A DNA stretch of 64,000 nt from Begonia masoniana (taxonomy: Eukaryota; Streptophyta; Magnoliopsida; Cucurbitales; Begoniaceae), in NCBI GenBank assembly GCA_022432975.1, contig CM039502.1, forward strand, positions 73,427,497 to 73,491,496, in the 5' to 3' direction. The position numbers and the translations under genes were made by a program. This document shows positions 1 to 11,000 of this stretch, in pieces. The stretch's first letter is position 1; each line of letters opens with the position of its first letter. The notes below the pieces were generated by a model, which worked only from the letters and a program-made list of their open reading frames with translations, was not told the DNA's origin and did not search any database.

Positions 1-28
1 GTGGATTATGACACATAATCCTAACAAT

Positions 29-43
29 TGGTACAAAACCAGG
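29..43 (+). other. Degenerate primer-binding site
   Basis: TGGTACAAAACCAGG lies two bases after the LTR end. It resembles the Met-tRNA complement TGGTATCAGAGCCAGG with a small deletion and substitutions. Confidence 0.55.
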
Positions 44-299
44 TTCAAGCGTTTTTTTTTTCGAAAATCAATGTTGATTCTTCGAAAGGTATCGATCGAT
101 TTGAGTTTTGCAATTTTGGTGAAGTTTGTAATTTTTTGAAAAAGGAAAATAGAAAAGAAATTTATTTCTTTTCTATTGTTTGTTCTGTTTGCCGTAAAGA
201 ACAGAAAAGAGAAAAAAAAAAAAAGTGTTTTTTGGGTTTTGTTTCTACGGCTGTGTGAAGAACAGTGAAAGAGAGAAGCACTGTAGCTTCTTCTTCCCA

Positions 300-590
300 A
301 AACAGAACAACGAAGGAACAGAGTAGGGCACGCCGTTCGCCATCGCTCGCACAGATCCGGCCGCCGCTGTTTACCAATTCAGAAGGAATCGTCACCGCCG
401 CCATCCGCCGTCCGCCTCTGCCATCACCCCGCGCCTCCAGCGTCGCCTGAGACCCGCGCTTCTTCCGCCGTCGACCTGTTCGCAGAACCGCCGCGCAAGC
501 AGTCAAGCTCCGATCAGAACCCACCGCACGGCCGAAGGGGAACTACGCTGCGTCGTTGCCCCTGTCCGTCGTTGCCTGTGATAAGCCGAG
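300..590 (+). other. GC-rich block inside the non-autonomous element
   Basis: This stretch is much richer in G+C than its surroundings, with many CCGCCG and CGCC runs, unlike the AT-rich sequence on either side. It could be a captured 5' end of a host gene or an ancestral leader. Short open frames cross it on both strands, but none shows a recognisable domain, so no product is proposed. Confidence 0.35.
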
Positions 591-996
591 CCAGTAGAGT
601 TTGGTTTGATTATTCCAATTTTGCTTGGAATTTGTTGGGTGGAATAATTTCTGTTGATTGAGAAATTTTGGAGATTTTTGGGGTTGAAATTTTGGTCATT
701 AAGTTGGACGGATTTCAGAATATTTGGTGGAATTTATTCTGATTTTTTGAATGGGTTAGTCAGTGTTCTTGTTGCCTAACAGTGAAGAGAGGAAAGCCGC
801 CCTCACTCAGTTCAGCCTCACTATTTCGTTCGTCTTCCTTGTTTCTTTAGGGATAAAACATGAACAAGTTTTTTATGATATTTTTGGAGTGCAAAAAAAA
901 AAAAAAATATCAATTTTGTTGGGAGGTTGAGATTTGAGGAAAGATTTGGATGATGATTTGAAGATGTCATTATCGTGGCTTAAATGATTTAAATCC

Positions 997-1275
997 TTGC
1001 ACCGAAATTTCGAAGGTGGAGATTGTTAGAGTTCAGTGTTCTGAATTCACTTTGGGTTGAGCCAAGTAGCCCGTTGGATCTCTTATATGGAATTCGTGTC
1101 AAGGTTGCCCATCTGGGGCGTTTGTGTCAGAGGATGATATTTTTAATATTTTGAAGATTTGTTTACTTGCACCGGAATTTCGAAGGTGGAGATCGTCAGA
1201 GTTCAGTGTTCTGGATTCGCTTTGGGTTTGAGCCGAGTTGCCCGTTGGATCTCTTATATGGAATTCGTGTCAAGG
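997..1275 (+). repeat. Duplicated polypurine-tract region (two ~108-bp copies)
   Basis: Copies at 997-1104 and 1167-1275 share a common start (TTGCACCG) and a common end (TTCGTGTCAAGG). Each contains GAAGGTGGAGAT followed by a TGTTAG-like or CGTCAG sequence, resembling the true tract/LTR junction at 1271-1290. This looks like a partial tandem duplication of the 3' end of the internal domain. Confidence 0.8.
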
Positions 1276-1283
1276 TGGAGATT

Positions 1284-1561
1284 TGTTAGAATTGGGTGTG
1301 ACCCGAATTCTTTATGGGCCAGACCGGTTAGGCCCATTTTGGGAATCTCATTAGGGTTTTGTTTTCTCTATAAATTGATGTAAACTAGAGTCGCAAAACC
1401 TGCGGTTGTATTTCGATCTTCATAGTAGATTTGTTCCTCTGCCCGTAGTTTTTTCCCGTAAGGGTTTTTCCACGTAAATTCGGTGTTCATTATTTTTCTC
1501 CTTTTCTTTTTCGTATTCCGAATCGTTCGTTTCAGGTGGATTATGACACATAATCCTAACA
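1284..1561 (+). repeat. 3' LTR of the 1-1561 element
   Basis: This 278-bp LTR begins TGTTAGAATTGG and ends ATCCTAACA, giving the inverted termini TGTTAG/CTAACA. It contains a TATA-like TATAAATTG at about 1369 and the copia-type motif AGGGTTTTTCCACGTAAA near 1460-1477. The 26-bp match to bases 1-26 identifies the mate LTR. Confidence 0.85.
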
Positions 1562-2010
1562 ATAATGATATTTTGTCTCACAGTACATCAATTTTTATTT
1601 TATATATGCATTTCTCTACACATCTACTTTTGTGCATGCATTTCTTGTTATATGTATAGTTTTCTTGACCCGCGAATAAGATTTATTGTTTATTATGTAC
1701 GTTTGAGTATGTGTTTGCATATTTTTCGAGTAGTTTTGCGCAATTTATGATTATAACCCAAAATAAAAATCCCTAATTCTTACTAGGGTTGTTGTTATTA
1801 CTTCTCAAATCTCTCATTGATGTTGGTTTTTCTGTTATTTTTCTATGGCACATATGCTAAGATCTGTGACAAATCATATTTTTTGTAGTGATGGTTCTCA
1901 GTTGTGATAATAGAGACACTGTTTTATTATTTACTATAATATAGTAAATTGTTATCTTGAGATCCTACTGATAGTTCATTGAACCTGTTTTTGATAGATG
2001 ATTTACAATT
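1562..2010. other. AT-rich sequence without recognisable feature
   Basis: It lies between the 3' LTR and a tandem duplication. No coding signal, repeat structure or transposon terminus was recognised. Confidence 0.5.
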
Positions 2011-2862
2011 ATGCTCGTATATTTCAATTTAAAACTGTTGATATAACACTTGAAATTTCTATTTGAATATAGTTAGCTCACCCCAAAAATAATGACCTAA
2101 ATTGTCAGGTCTTAGACAGAAAGTTTCAGAATGACAAAAGTACGAGTTAGGTTGTCAACTTTATTTGTTTCATTTTCTTGTAGAGCGTTTATTATGGTTA
2201 TCACTCGGCCATACTTTTAGTTCTTATTAGAGATTTCTATATAAATCAATCATGAAATGTTTTCTTATTATCGAACAGATTATTTCATTTGAACTTTTAT
2301 TATTACTGTATCTTTGATGTACTGTTGCGCTAATGTGATTTAAGTCCAAGTCTTTGAGTCTGGGCTGCTCTTATATTATCTAGCTTCCAAGTCTTTCGCA
2401 ACAAGTCATTTAACCTGCGTAAGGTTAAATGGTCGATAGATGCTCGTATAATTTGATTAAAATAGTAGATATAATACTTGAAATTTCTATTTGAGTTAGT
2501 CAGTTCACCCCAACGTGACTACATATTTTTCAGATTCTAGACAGAAATATTCAAAATGACAAAAGTACAAGTGAACTTGTCAACTTTATTTGTTTCATTT
2601 TCTTTTAGAGTGTTTATTGTGGTGATCGACTGTCATAGATTTAGTTTTTATCTGAGATTTCTAGATAAATCTATCATGGAGTGTTTTCTTTTTAGTGCAC
2701 ACACTATTTCATTTAGACTTTTATTGTTACTCTATCTTTGATGGTACTATTCCATTGATGTGAATTAAGTCTAAGTCATTAAGTCTTGGCTTCCATGAAA
2801 TTATTTTAGTGTCTGTCTTTTGTAGCAAGTCATTTAATCTAAGTTAGGTCAGATGGTCGAAT
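2011..2862. repeat. Diverged ~430-bp tandem duplication
   Basis: Copy A (2011-2439) and copy B (2440 to about 2862) begin with ATGCTCGTATA and end near AGATGGTCGA. They share many blocks, such as ACTTGAAATTTCTATTTGA and GTCAACTTTATTTGTTTCAT. The copies differ by scattered substitutions and small indels, so the duplication is old. It abuts the broken 3' end of the hAT transposase fossil. Function is unknown. Confidence 0.75.
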
Positions 2863-3610
2863 CATTTATGTTTTCATCATGGACCACGCAAAACATCTAC
2901 CAAACATAAACTCTTCATTAAGCATCAAATCTTTTCAGTTTCTAATGCTCTTAGTTAAATGAGTCAAAGTCATTTCATTAGAAGAAACGTTATCAACTGT
3001 GACAATTAATACTCTCTCAATTCTCCAATCCAATAAACATTCTTCCATAATGGAAATAATGCTTTCTCCTTTATGATTATATTTTTCGATGCAAAATCTA
3101 ATTTGCATCAATTAAATGAGCAATCACCACTATATAATTTATATTTTGTATAGATGTCCAAGTATCGGTGGTTAGGCACACTCTTCCATTCAATTGTGAA
3201 AAGAAAACTTTAAACTTACTCTTTTCCTCTACGTACAGCTTGGAATTATCATTTGCAACATTTTTGTAACAATGAACAATAAATTTTGGTTCAAACCATT
3301 CAACAACTCAATAAAACATTTTCCTTCCACAACCCTAAAAGGTAATTCATCAATGACAATCATCCTAGCAAGTTTATCTCGGCATCTTTCAGTAGAACCA
3401 ACAGAGCTTTCGCCTACTATCTCTTTTTCACGAAGCAATAACGTTCTTTTGTGTTTCATCTAAAGAAGACAACAACTTCTTACATGTACTTACATGCTTG
3501 TTCAAGTTTGAAGTTCCATTTCTTATTGGATGACATGCATATGAATTCTCACAGTAATTGCAAGTTGCCCAAGGATTCTCTGGGGTCTATTGGTTCTATT
3601 TTAGTGAAGT

Positions 3611-5627
3611 TGTGACGACCTCAACCCGTCGGGCCGGCACTTGAGACGGGAACATACGTTCACTTTGACTTAGACATTTTGGACGTAAAATTTTTTCGAC
3701 TTTTTAAAACTCTTAAACATTTAAAATGGCAAGACATAAAATTGAAGGCATAAAATGGAAGACATAAACTGGAAGACATAAAGTGGATGATAGAAGTGGA
3801 CGACAGGAGAAATGGACGACGACAGGAAGAATGCACGATGACAGGAATGGACGACAGGAGGAATGGACGACATGAGTGGACGACAGAAGTGGACGACAGA
3901 AATGGACGACGACAAGAATGGACGACAGGAGGAATGGACGACGACAGGAATGGACATCTTATAATTCAACACTCCGCCGATTTATCTGCTACCACAGTCG
4001 ATCGATCGGCTACCTCTCTGTTTCACATCTACATGACCAGATAACCAATCGGCTACCTCTCTGTTTCACATCTACATGACCTGATAACCTCACAACTTAC
4101 TACTAAACTTCTTCCTAACCTCTTTAGACACAAAAATGCTTCTAAACCCCAGAAACCCGATTTAAAACAAGAATTTAAACTTGTTAGAAAACATGATGGA
4201 AGTTCAATAAATCCAACTGCATGGACAGCTCTAAAACTCAGGCCAATCCATGCACAACTAAAAAAAAGATTCCATACAATTCCAGTATATTTCAAAAGAC
4301 AACAATCAAAACAAAGGTTTTAAAACGTTGACACAAAGCCTATACATCACCTAAAATCTAAAAACTATACAAACATGACATATACTACGAAACATCACCT
4401 TACAGGTCAAAATGCGTCTGACTGCCGCAACCAACCAGCTCCTCCCGCTAACTGCACCTACTCGTCGGCCTGAGACACAAAGTCCTCATCCAAAGGATCT
4501 GTACCTACAACAGGGAGTTCAACTATGAGTCTAGAGCTCAATAAGGATATACAATACAGTGATGCATATGCTATGAATGAACTTTTAAAATACATGAATA
4601 TTACTTTACATTACATTCAAGTGGACAGGAGGTATAAGTGGGGCTTATAGAGGAACTAGCGCACATACGTACATGACATAGCATGACATAACAGGAGTTA
4701 GTAATTTTGCCGGGTCCTAGGGAGGGATAAAAAATATATTGTCCGTGGCGAGGACGGTTTTACAGGAGTCCCAGGGAAGGACAAGAAAAGGATGCCAGCC
4801 CCCGTTCCACACTTAACCGTACATTACATTCACATTTTATCTTTCTTAACTTCAAATCTCGTGCATAAAACATTTACATGACTTCCAAGAAAATGTGTAT
4901 GCATGAACATATATAGTGCGTAACGTAACATAAACAGGTGATAGGGTATCAAAGCAAGACAAAAAGCAAAACACATTTAACTTAGAACGTAATCTACGAC
5001 CTAACTACCCGACAACAACTCTGACAACCAAAAACCTAGTATCTCCGTGATGTAGGGCTTTAAGAGCCAACCTATACGTATGAACTTACCTGATGTCTGA
5101 AGAGTTGCAAGCACGCGCGTACGTCCTCGGCGATTCATAAACCTAGATTATGCATAACCAGACCATTAACCCTAAACTTCAACAAAACTAAGGAATAACT
5201 AACCTAAACTCGTTAACTAACGTAAATGGTTACCTTCAACGGAGAAAATGAGAGAAAATAGGAGAAGACGAAGTTTGGGAAACGTCGCACGTCGTTTGGA
5301 AGAGAGAAAACAGAGAGAAAAAATGGAAATGAGAAGTGTTTTCAGGTGGAAGAGAAGAGAAAAGAGGAAGAGAGATAGCATGGCTTCTTCAACAAGCTTG
5401 GACACTAGGCTTTCATCCATTGGCTCCCTCCCAACCACCTTAATTGCCTTCTCAAATTGCCCCTCCATTGGTTTCTAACCAATTTAGCTACTTAGTTCGT
5501 CGATTCGGTTTCTCCAAAATTCTTTTTTTCCATAACATCCAATAAAATACTCATCATATTAAAAGTAAATTAATCCCGCACAATAATTCTAGGGATAATT
5601 ACATGGCCAAAAATGCCGGGTGTTACA
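3611..5627 (-). mobile_element. Solo LTR, gypsy-type, inserted in the hAT fossil
   Basis: The insert is flanked by the 5-bp TSD GAAGT (3606-3610 and 5628-5632). On the minus strand it begins TGTAACACCCGGC and ends CGTCACA. No internal region or second LTR is present, so it is a solo LTR of 2017 bp left by LTR-LTR recombination. The first ~40 bases match the plus-oriented solo LTR at 48161-50662, so the two belong to related families. Removing it reconnects the hAT reading frame across the junction. Confidence 0.9.
3783..3951 (-). repeat. GGACGAC short tandem array within the solo LTR
   Basis: Imperfect units of roughly 10-20 bp are built on TGGACGACAGGAGGAA; the opposite strand reads TCCTGTCGTCCA. 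The array makes both strands open in several frames, so the short ORFs here are by-products of the repeat. Confidence 0.8.
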
Positions 5628-5690
5628 GAAGTAACTTCATGCTTCACATGTTTTGTTTCTTTTCCTGCCTTGATTCGAAGTATTTTCCAT

Positions 5691-6560
5691 CCTAACATAA
5701 AAACAAATACAAATGAAATTAAGAATCTAACATTGTTGTTTAACAATCTTATTTATCCATGCCATGAACAGTTTAGAGAAAAATACAAATTATTGCTTAT
5801 TAATAAAAATATCTCAGTAACACAATCAATAAACGCGTGAAAAAAAACATCAAGCAATTCTTCGTTTGCTGTTAATGAGGTGAACATTATGATTGTGCAA
5901 ATCATAACACAAGAAAAATGTATGATTCCACAAATTTGTTATAAAAATTGTAATGGAGTTGCCATAGAACAACAACAACATCAAATTATGAGTCAACCTA
6001 GCAGCACCACATGATCGTCAACATAATTATCATCCAAATTGTTTCTAGGTTCCAATTCAGACCCACGGTTTCAACATAAATACATAATCATTATCCACAT
6101 GATCGTCAATATAATCATTATCCACATGATCGTCAACACAATCATCATCCCATTGTTTCAATTGTAAATACCAATTTAGACTCACAATTCTAAGCAGAGC
6201 ACGAAATCACCAAAAGTTCCAAACATAGCATAAAAATCAGTAAAAGAAAATCACCTTCTTGATGTCGAAGTTCTGTTGAGGCCCTGAGATGCACAGGAGC
6301 CCTCACTCTTGGATTTATGACAATCAATATGAGAGACGCACCAACGCCCTAGCACTGAAGCCCTGAGACGCAGTGAAGCCCTTGCAGTTTGCAGTTTGCA
6401 GTTCGCAGCCCTCGCACAGTCACAATTTGCAGCTCTCAGATTCTATATTTAGGTTTGTAATTGTAACTTCAGAATCCCGATCCCTAATCCACCAAGTGCC
6501 AATTAAGATTGAGTTCATGGCGCCCAACCCATTATCTAATGGGTTGGGTTCGGTGTTTTG
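5691..6560 (-). other. 5' leader/intron region of the hAT fossil
   Basis: Upstream of the transposase methionine on the minus strand lies AT-rich, intron-like sequence, preceded by a GC-richer leader at about 6250-6530. The leader contains repeated GGGCTTCA/GCAACTGCAA words and ends with a plausible splice donor (CAAGAAG|GTGATTTT, about 6245-6260). A palindromic CCAACCCATTA...TAATGGGTTGG at about 6524-6549 resembles hAT subterminal repeats and may mark the element end. A small tandem repeat based on CCACATGATCGTCAACA lies at about 6008-6150. No TSD was identified. Confidence 0.45.
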
Positions 6561-7194
6561 ATAGATATTGGAAACCATTGAAATGTATCATCAAATTTCG
6601 TATTCTATACTCAACTATATGAAATGAGTATGAAATATATCTCTCTCACACTCATACCATGATAAGTTAATCAATGCAAGTGTGTGCACCTATTCTATGA
6701 TAAATGATCTCATATTAGCAAGTACCATATTAATATGTTATGTGAATGTCAGTATGCATGATCTATATTAACATATAATGTGAATGCTAATATGCATGAT
6801 CTTCAAACCTCTATCTATAATGTTGCACACACATGTACATCATACTAACTATTTCACAATAGCATCTACGTCAACATAAATACTTTCGGAGAGCTAGGGA
6901 TTTGCAGCTCAAGAGGAACTCACAGTTACTTCCTTTTTATTTTACTACTTTACACTTGTCACACAATAATAGCTGGCGAGATATATTGCATTCAAAGATC
7001 TCCAATCATATCTCTCACAATACTGTTTCCATATGTAAGTAATATTGCATGTCATATGAACATGAAAATCTTGTTCGCATGAGAAGCAAAATGATGCATG
7101 AATAATGTCTATATATTTATCTAGACACCCTCTAATGATCATCCAAATTTCCCAAAAACTCAACATTTAATTAATTTTTTAATCATATTTTTAT
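6561..7194. other. AT-rich sequence without recognisable feature
   Basis: Only a loose two-copy repeat around ATGTGAATG...TATGCATGATCT (about 6735-6800) is visible. Nothing else is recognised before the outer solo LTR starts. Confidence 0.5.
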
Positions 7195-8365
7195 TGTCAC
7201 GCTCCAAAGGGAACCCGAGACAGAATGAGGAACGACCTGACCTGGAAACTGGACTGAGTCGCCCGACCCTTAAATCTTATCATTTATAAATAAAAAATAG
7301 GGTAAAAAATGATAGGCTAATAGGTCCAACAAATGACATTTAGATACGATGTTAGTATTAATTCAAATAAAATGTGCCAAGTAAAAATCCAAATAATTCA
7401 AGTTTACCATTCCCAAAATAAAATCTAACCTCTCAAGGAAATATAAAAGTCTTAGGGAAGGATAATAGTTTAAAATAAAATGCGTCAAGCTTACTCTTGA
7501 GTCGACAAATGTATGTCCTCCTGATTATATCCTGAAAATGACGTTGTTGAGATGAGTCGAATAAACTCAATAAAGATGTTCTTAGTTCTAGTATTCATGT
7601 TAAGGTTAACATATTAAATATGAATAAAAATGAAGCCACTCACGATCTCCTTGCATATCATGTCTTATGCAAATGAAATAAAAACGACGATACTAGGCAA
7701 TCGTTAACGCCATATAACACACCTTGATCAAGTTTAGATTTTGTCGCACAAGGACACGACACAATCAGCTGTCTCATTACTCTAGTTAAAACAAATTTTT
7801 CATGTCGATGTATGCAAACGTGCATAAAAGAATATATGCATTAACATAAAATAAAGGAAGAGATTTCTAACAATTATTTTATAAAATAAAATAATTAATT
7901 AATCAAAACGTGCAAAACTAGACATAAAATAAATTTCTACCTCAAATAGCCTACTACGGTCTAAAGCACAAAATATCTCATCCCAATATCCACGGGTCCA
8001 AAATCTTTCTCAATAAGTTGGTACCTAATTAAAATAAATCATCAATTTTTTGGGCTAAAACTTGTCCATTAAATTCTCAATTTTGTCTTCTTAAAATAAT
8101 CCAATTTTAATTGGGCAATTTTATCCATTATAATTCCAAATTTTTCATTTATCGAAATAGTCCATAATTTAATTAGTGAAAAATTATAATTTTTGGCCAA
8201 AAAATATTCAAAATAAAAAAAGCTGGACTACAGCTCACAACTTAGGCCATTAAACCACTCCAACAAGGGCTAAACCATAGCCCATCCCATGGTCCAAGAT
8301 GTCGTGGCCCAACCTTTTCCTAGACTACAACCTGTCGTCTTTGCGAGATGACGTCTCGCTAACTC

Positions 8366-8384
8366 GCTGCCTCTAGGGGTGGGC
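8366..8384 (+). repeat. Left TSD and terminal inverted repeat of the hAT element
   Basis: GCTGCCTC (TSD, 8366-8373) is followed by TAGGGGTGGGC (TIR, 8374-8384). Confidence 0.85.
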
Positions 8385-9038
8385 AGAACCGGACCGGAAC
8401 GAGGAACTGGACTAAACTGGGAGTTTCAGTCCGATTTATGTCAGTACTCAAATGGTCCCGGTCCGGGACTGGGACCGGTACCAGTTTTGCCCACCAAGAA
8501 ACCATGGGACACGGTTTGGATCCAATAATCCCAAAAAATAAGAACTGGACCGCTCTAAACTCAAAAAATGACCGAAACCAGTTCAGTAGTTTTGCTGTTT
8601 CAGTGTTTTGGCTTCAGAAATCAAAATTCTCAAAATCTCTAAGCGACGCCAGCCATTCACCTTGGCGAAATCACAGAGACAACTAGCCACACAAAGCCAC
8701 TCACCTTCGCCAAATTGCAGAGCTAGTCAGTCAAGAGACCTAGTCACCCAAACGACAGCCACGTCACACCAGATGGCCGGAGTCTGATCCTACGACCGAG
8801 TCACCGACACCAATTCCTTCGTCGAAGTCTGAACCAACTGCGTGATGCCCTTCATGATTCGTAGCACGCCGAACTGTCGAAGGCCGAAGAAACCATGGGA
8901 ATCTGCTGAAGGTGAGTGTTTTAATTTTTTGATTATAAAGTTTGATACATTGATTAGTTGATGAATTGATGAATTTTATGAAATGATGTTGTAGTTTATT
9001 AATGCCTAATAAATTTGTATCAAAATTGATGTTGATGT

Positions 9039-9329
9039 TGTTAGGATTAGACTCCCTAATCCATCTGTAACGAACGATCGAGAAAATACGAAAAGAAAAA
9101 CACACAGATTTATAGTGGTTCACTCTCGATGTGAGAACTACATCTATTCGCCGCTGACAGATTTCACTAAGAACAAAAACGAGTTACAATGATTTTTGCC
9201 TCACACTCTCAGTTACTTTTACGATAACCTAAATACGTCTTTATATAATATACGAATTAGGATTACAGAATAACAGGGTAAATATGACCAAAATACCCAC
9301 AAACCTAGAATAGGCTTCATAATTCAACA
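9039..9329 (-). repeat. 3' LTR of the Tork-like copia element
   Basis: On the minus strand the 291-bp LTR begins TGTTGAATTATG and ends AATCCTAACA. It is preceded by the polypurine tract CCAAGTGGGAGAT (9330-9342), typical of copia. A TATA box TATATAAAG is present (9239-9247). Confidence 0.9.
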
Positions 9330-9450
9330 ATCTCCCACTTGGAGACTAATCTCATCATCTCTCTATCTGTAGCAGCTTCATTTCAATATCTCATCCAAGA
9401 AGTCCGCCTGAAGTTGCGCACAACTTTAGCTTCTCACTCGTCACAGCTTT
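9330..9450 (-). pseudogene. C-terminal end of copia pol (RNase H tail) and polypurine tract
   Basis: The minus strand reads TSEKLKLCATS followed by a stop and the polypurine tract. This is the usual end of Tork-type pol, which normally continues from an NPADMLTK segment. That upstream segment lies on the far side of the inserted Athila/Tat-like element at 46637-46665, so the two halves join across the GCTTT TSD. Confidence 0.8.
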
Positions 9451-10429
9451 TGTTATTGGTTTTACACTTTACGCAAGGGTATGTATCGCAATCAAGTAGT
9501 ATATAAGATATCGATCTCACGAGGATATTTTTAACTATGTTAATATTGCTATAAATTTCTATAAAATAAAGATGGAAATATTGAAATTAAATAATTAATA
9601 AGGAATGATGAACTAAAGTTACTCGAAATTAAATAAGACCAAAAATTGAAATGATTTAAAAGGTAATATTGGAAAAGCCTTGGTTAGAGTTTATTTCCTC
9701 TTTTCATGCAATTACTACTGATGCTACAGCAATGCTACAACATTAGTCACAGAACAGCAAGAATTCATAATATTTCTAGGATTCCGTCGAATTGCCTAGA
9801 TAAATTCGTTTCAGAATTTTCTTTTCGACGTTGAAAAGATAAAAACTTAGTCCGAATTTTCTTGTAAACCTATTCTTAACGCTAAATAAATTAATGTTAG
9901 CTAGCTTGCAATAATTTTAATTTATTTAATTACTCATGCATCTTAAATTCCTATTTACCTATCGATACAATAGAAACATGTGAATTTAAATCTGCCTATC
10001 GACACAATTTAATTTACGCCATAAAAACCATGAGCAATTGTTCAGTGAAAAATACTAAATATTCATAGATCAAAGTAAAAACATGTAAAGAGTACTATCT
10101 CTCCTAACCAAGATAAAAAAGTTTAGCCTAAAAACATAATAAAATTAAAAACAAAAATATTCATAACAACAACAACAGTAACAGAGAAGAAGAAGAAGAA
10201 AGCCGAAGAAAAATGTTGTCGGTTCCTCTTTGCTGCAGATCCAGAGCTCTTTTTTTTTCTTCTCTCTAATTTTTCTCCCTTTTATTTGTTCTTCTTCCTT
10301 CCTTAATTTCAGCATCAAGATCCGCCTCTCTCCAGTCTGTTCCTTTCTTTTCTCCTTATAATCCTCTGATTTCCTTGATCAACGGCTTATCATTATGATA
10401 AAATCTTCTTGATTTGCTCTCTTTTGTTG

Positions 10430-10815
10430 TCGATTCTTCTAAGTCATCCGCTGCTATTGTCTACCGTTTTCTGTCATCCACTTTTTGTGTGAAAGATGTC
10501 TTCCGTTTTCTTCTTCCGTTTGTTTGTCATCCGTTTGTTTATGTGAAAACTTTATCTACCATTCTCTGTCATCTGTTTTCTATCATCCGATTCTATCTAC
10601 TTGTCGACTGCCATCCGATTGCTGCTCTGTCATCCGATTGTCATTTGTCATCCGTTTTCATTTGTCGACCGTTTTCATTTGTCATCCATTTTCATTTGTT
10701 ATCCACTTTTTGTTCTCTGTCATCTGATTCTATATCATCCCTTCTTCTATTTGTCGACTGCCATCCGATTGTTGCTCTGTCATCCGATTGTCATTTGTCA
10801 TCCGATTGCTGTTCT
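10430..10815 (+). repeat. CATCCG-rich degenerate array in the 3' LTR
   Basis: Repeated words TGTCATCCG, TGCCATCCGATTG and TGTCGACCGTTTTC occur at irregular 15-40 bp spacing. The array also occurs in the 5' LTR at about 45900-46215. The three open plus-strand frames are low-complexity by-products of the repeat. Confidence 0.8.
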
Positions 10816-11000
10816 TTCTCTCCATTATCTTTGATTTTGCGCTAAGATTTTCTCTTTTTCCCTGATTTCCATTCTTTATTTTTGGTAAAATAATCTCCTT
10901 CATTGATTTATTCTCTCATTCGAGATTTCCATAATCTTCACCTTTTGACTTGCTTCTCTATTAAAACACTAATATTTCCTTTTGTATTTTTTTGCTAATA

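Larger units (their letters stand above)
1..1561 (+). mobile_element. Small non-autonomous copia-like LTR element, 5' end outside window
   Basis: Bases 1-26 repeat the last 26 bases of the LTR at 1284-1561 (both end in ATAATCCTAACA), so the window opens at the very end of the 5' LTR. A degenerate Met-tRNA-type primer-binding site follows at about 29-43, and a purine-rich tract (AAGGTGGAGAT) precedes the 3' LTR. The ~1.26-kb internal region has no gag or pol homology, so the element is non-autonomous, in the TRIM/LARD size range. It contains a GC-rich block at about 300-590. The copia assignment rests on the LTR carrying a GGGTTTTTCCACGTAAAT-like motif and TGTTAG...CTAACA ends. The TSD cannot be checked because the left flank is missing. 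Confidence 0.75.
2877..5690 (-). pseudogene. hAT-family transposase fossil (BED finger), split by a solo LTR
   Basis: Read on the minus strand, the frame starts with a methionine at 5690, runs to 5628, and resumes at 3610 after the inserted LTR is skipped. A BED-type zinc finger follows (ATCNYC...NKHVSTC, about 3480-3580). Next comes a hAT N-terminal segment (MIVIDELPFRVVEG, about 3330-3370), a segment reading VCLTTDTWTSIQNINY (about 3130-3180), and a decayed version of the TVDNASSN block (about 2980). The gene stops near the RCCAH position at about 2880, so the C-terminal dimerisation domain is absent. Stops and frameshifts are scattered throughout. Family motifs identify it as an Ac/RICESLEEPER-like hAT transposase, which would bind element ends and catalyse cut-and-paste transposition. 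This copy cannot be functional. Confidence 0.85.

Noticed and set aside
162..524. 120-residue minus-strand frame over the GC-rich block
   Set aside because: It is antisense to the element, with no recognised domain, and its end is low-complexity. The block's coding status is undetermined.
3721..4079. Frames of 67-85 residues rich in Asp, Arg and Gly
   Set aside because: They are generated by the GGACGAC short repeat within a solo LTR.
8764..9123. 119-residue minus-strand frame
   Set aside because: It crosses the junction between the hAT left part and the copia 3' LTR, so it cannot be an original gene.
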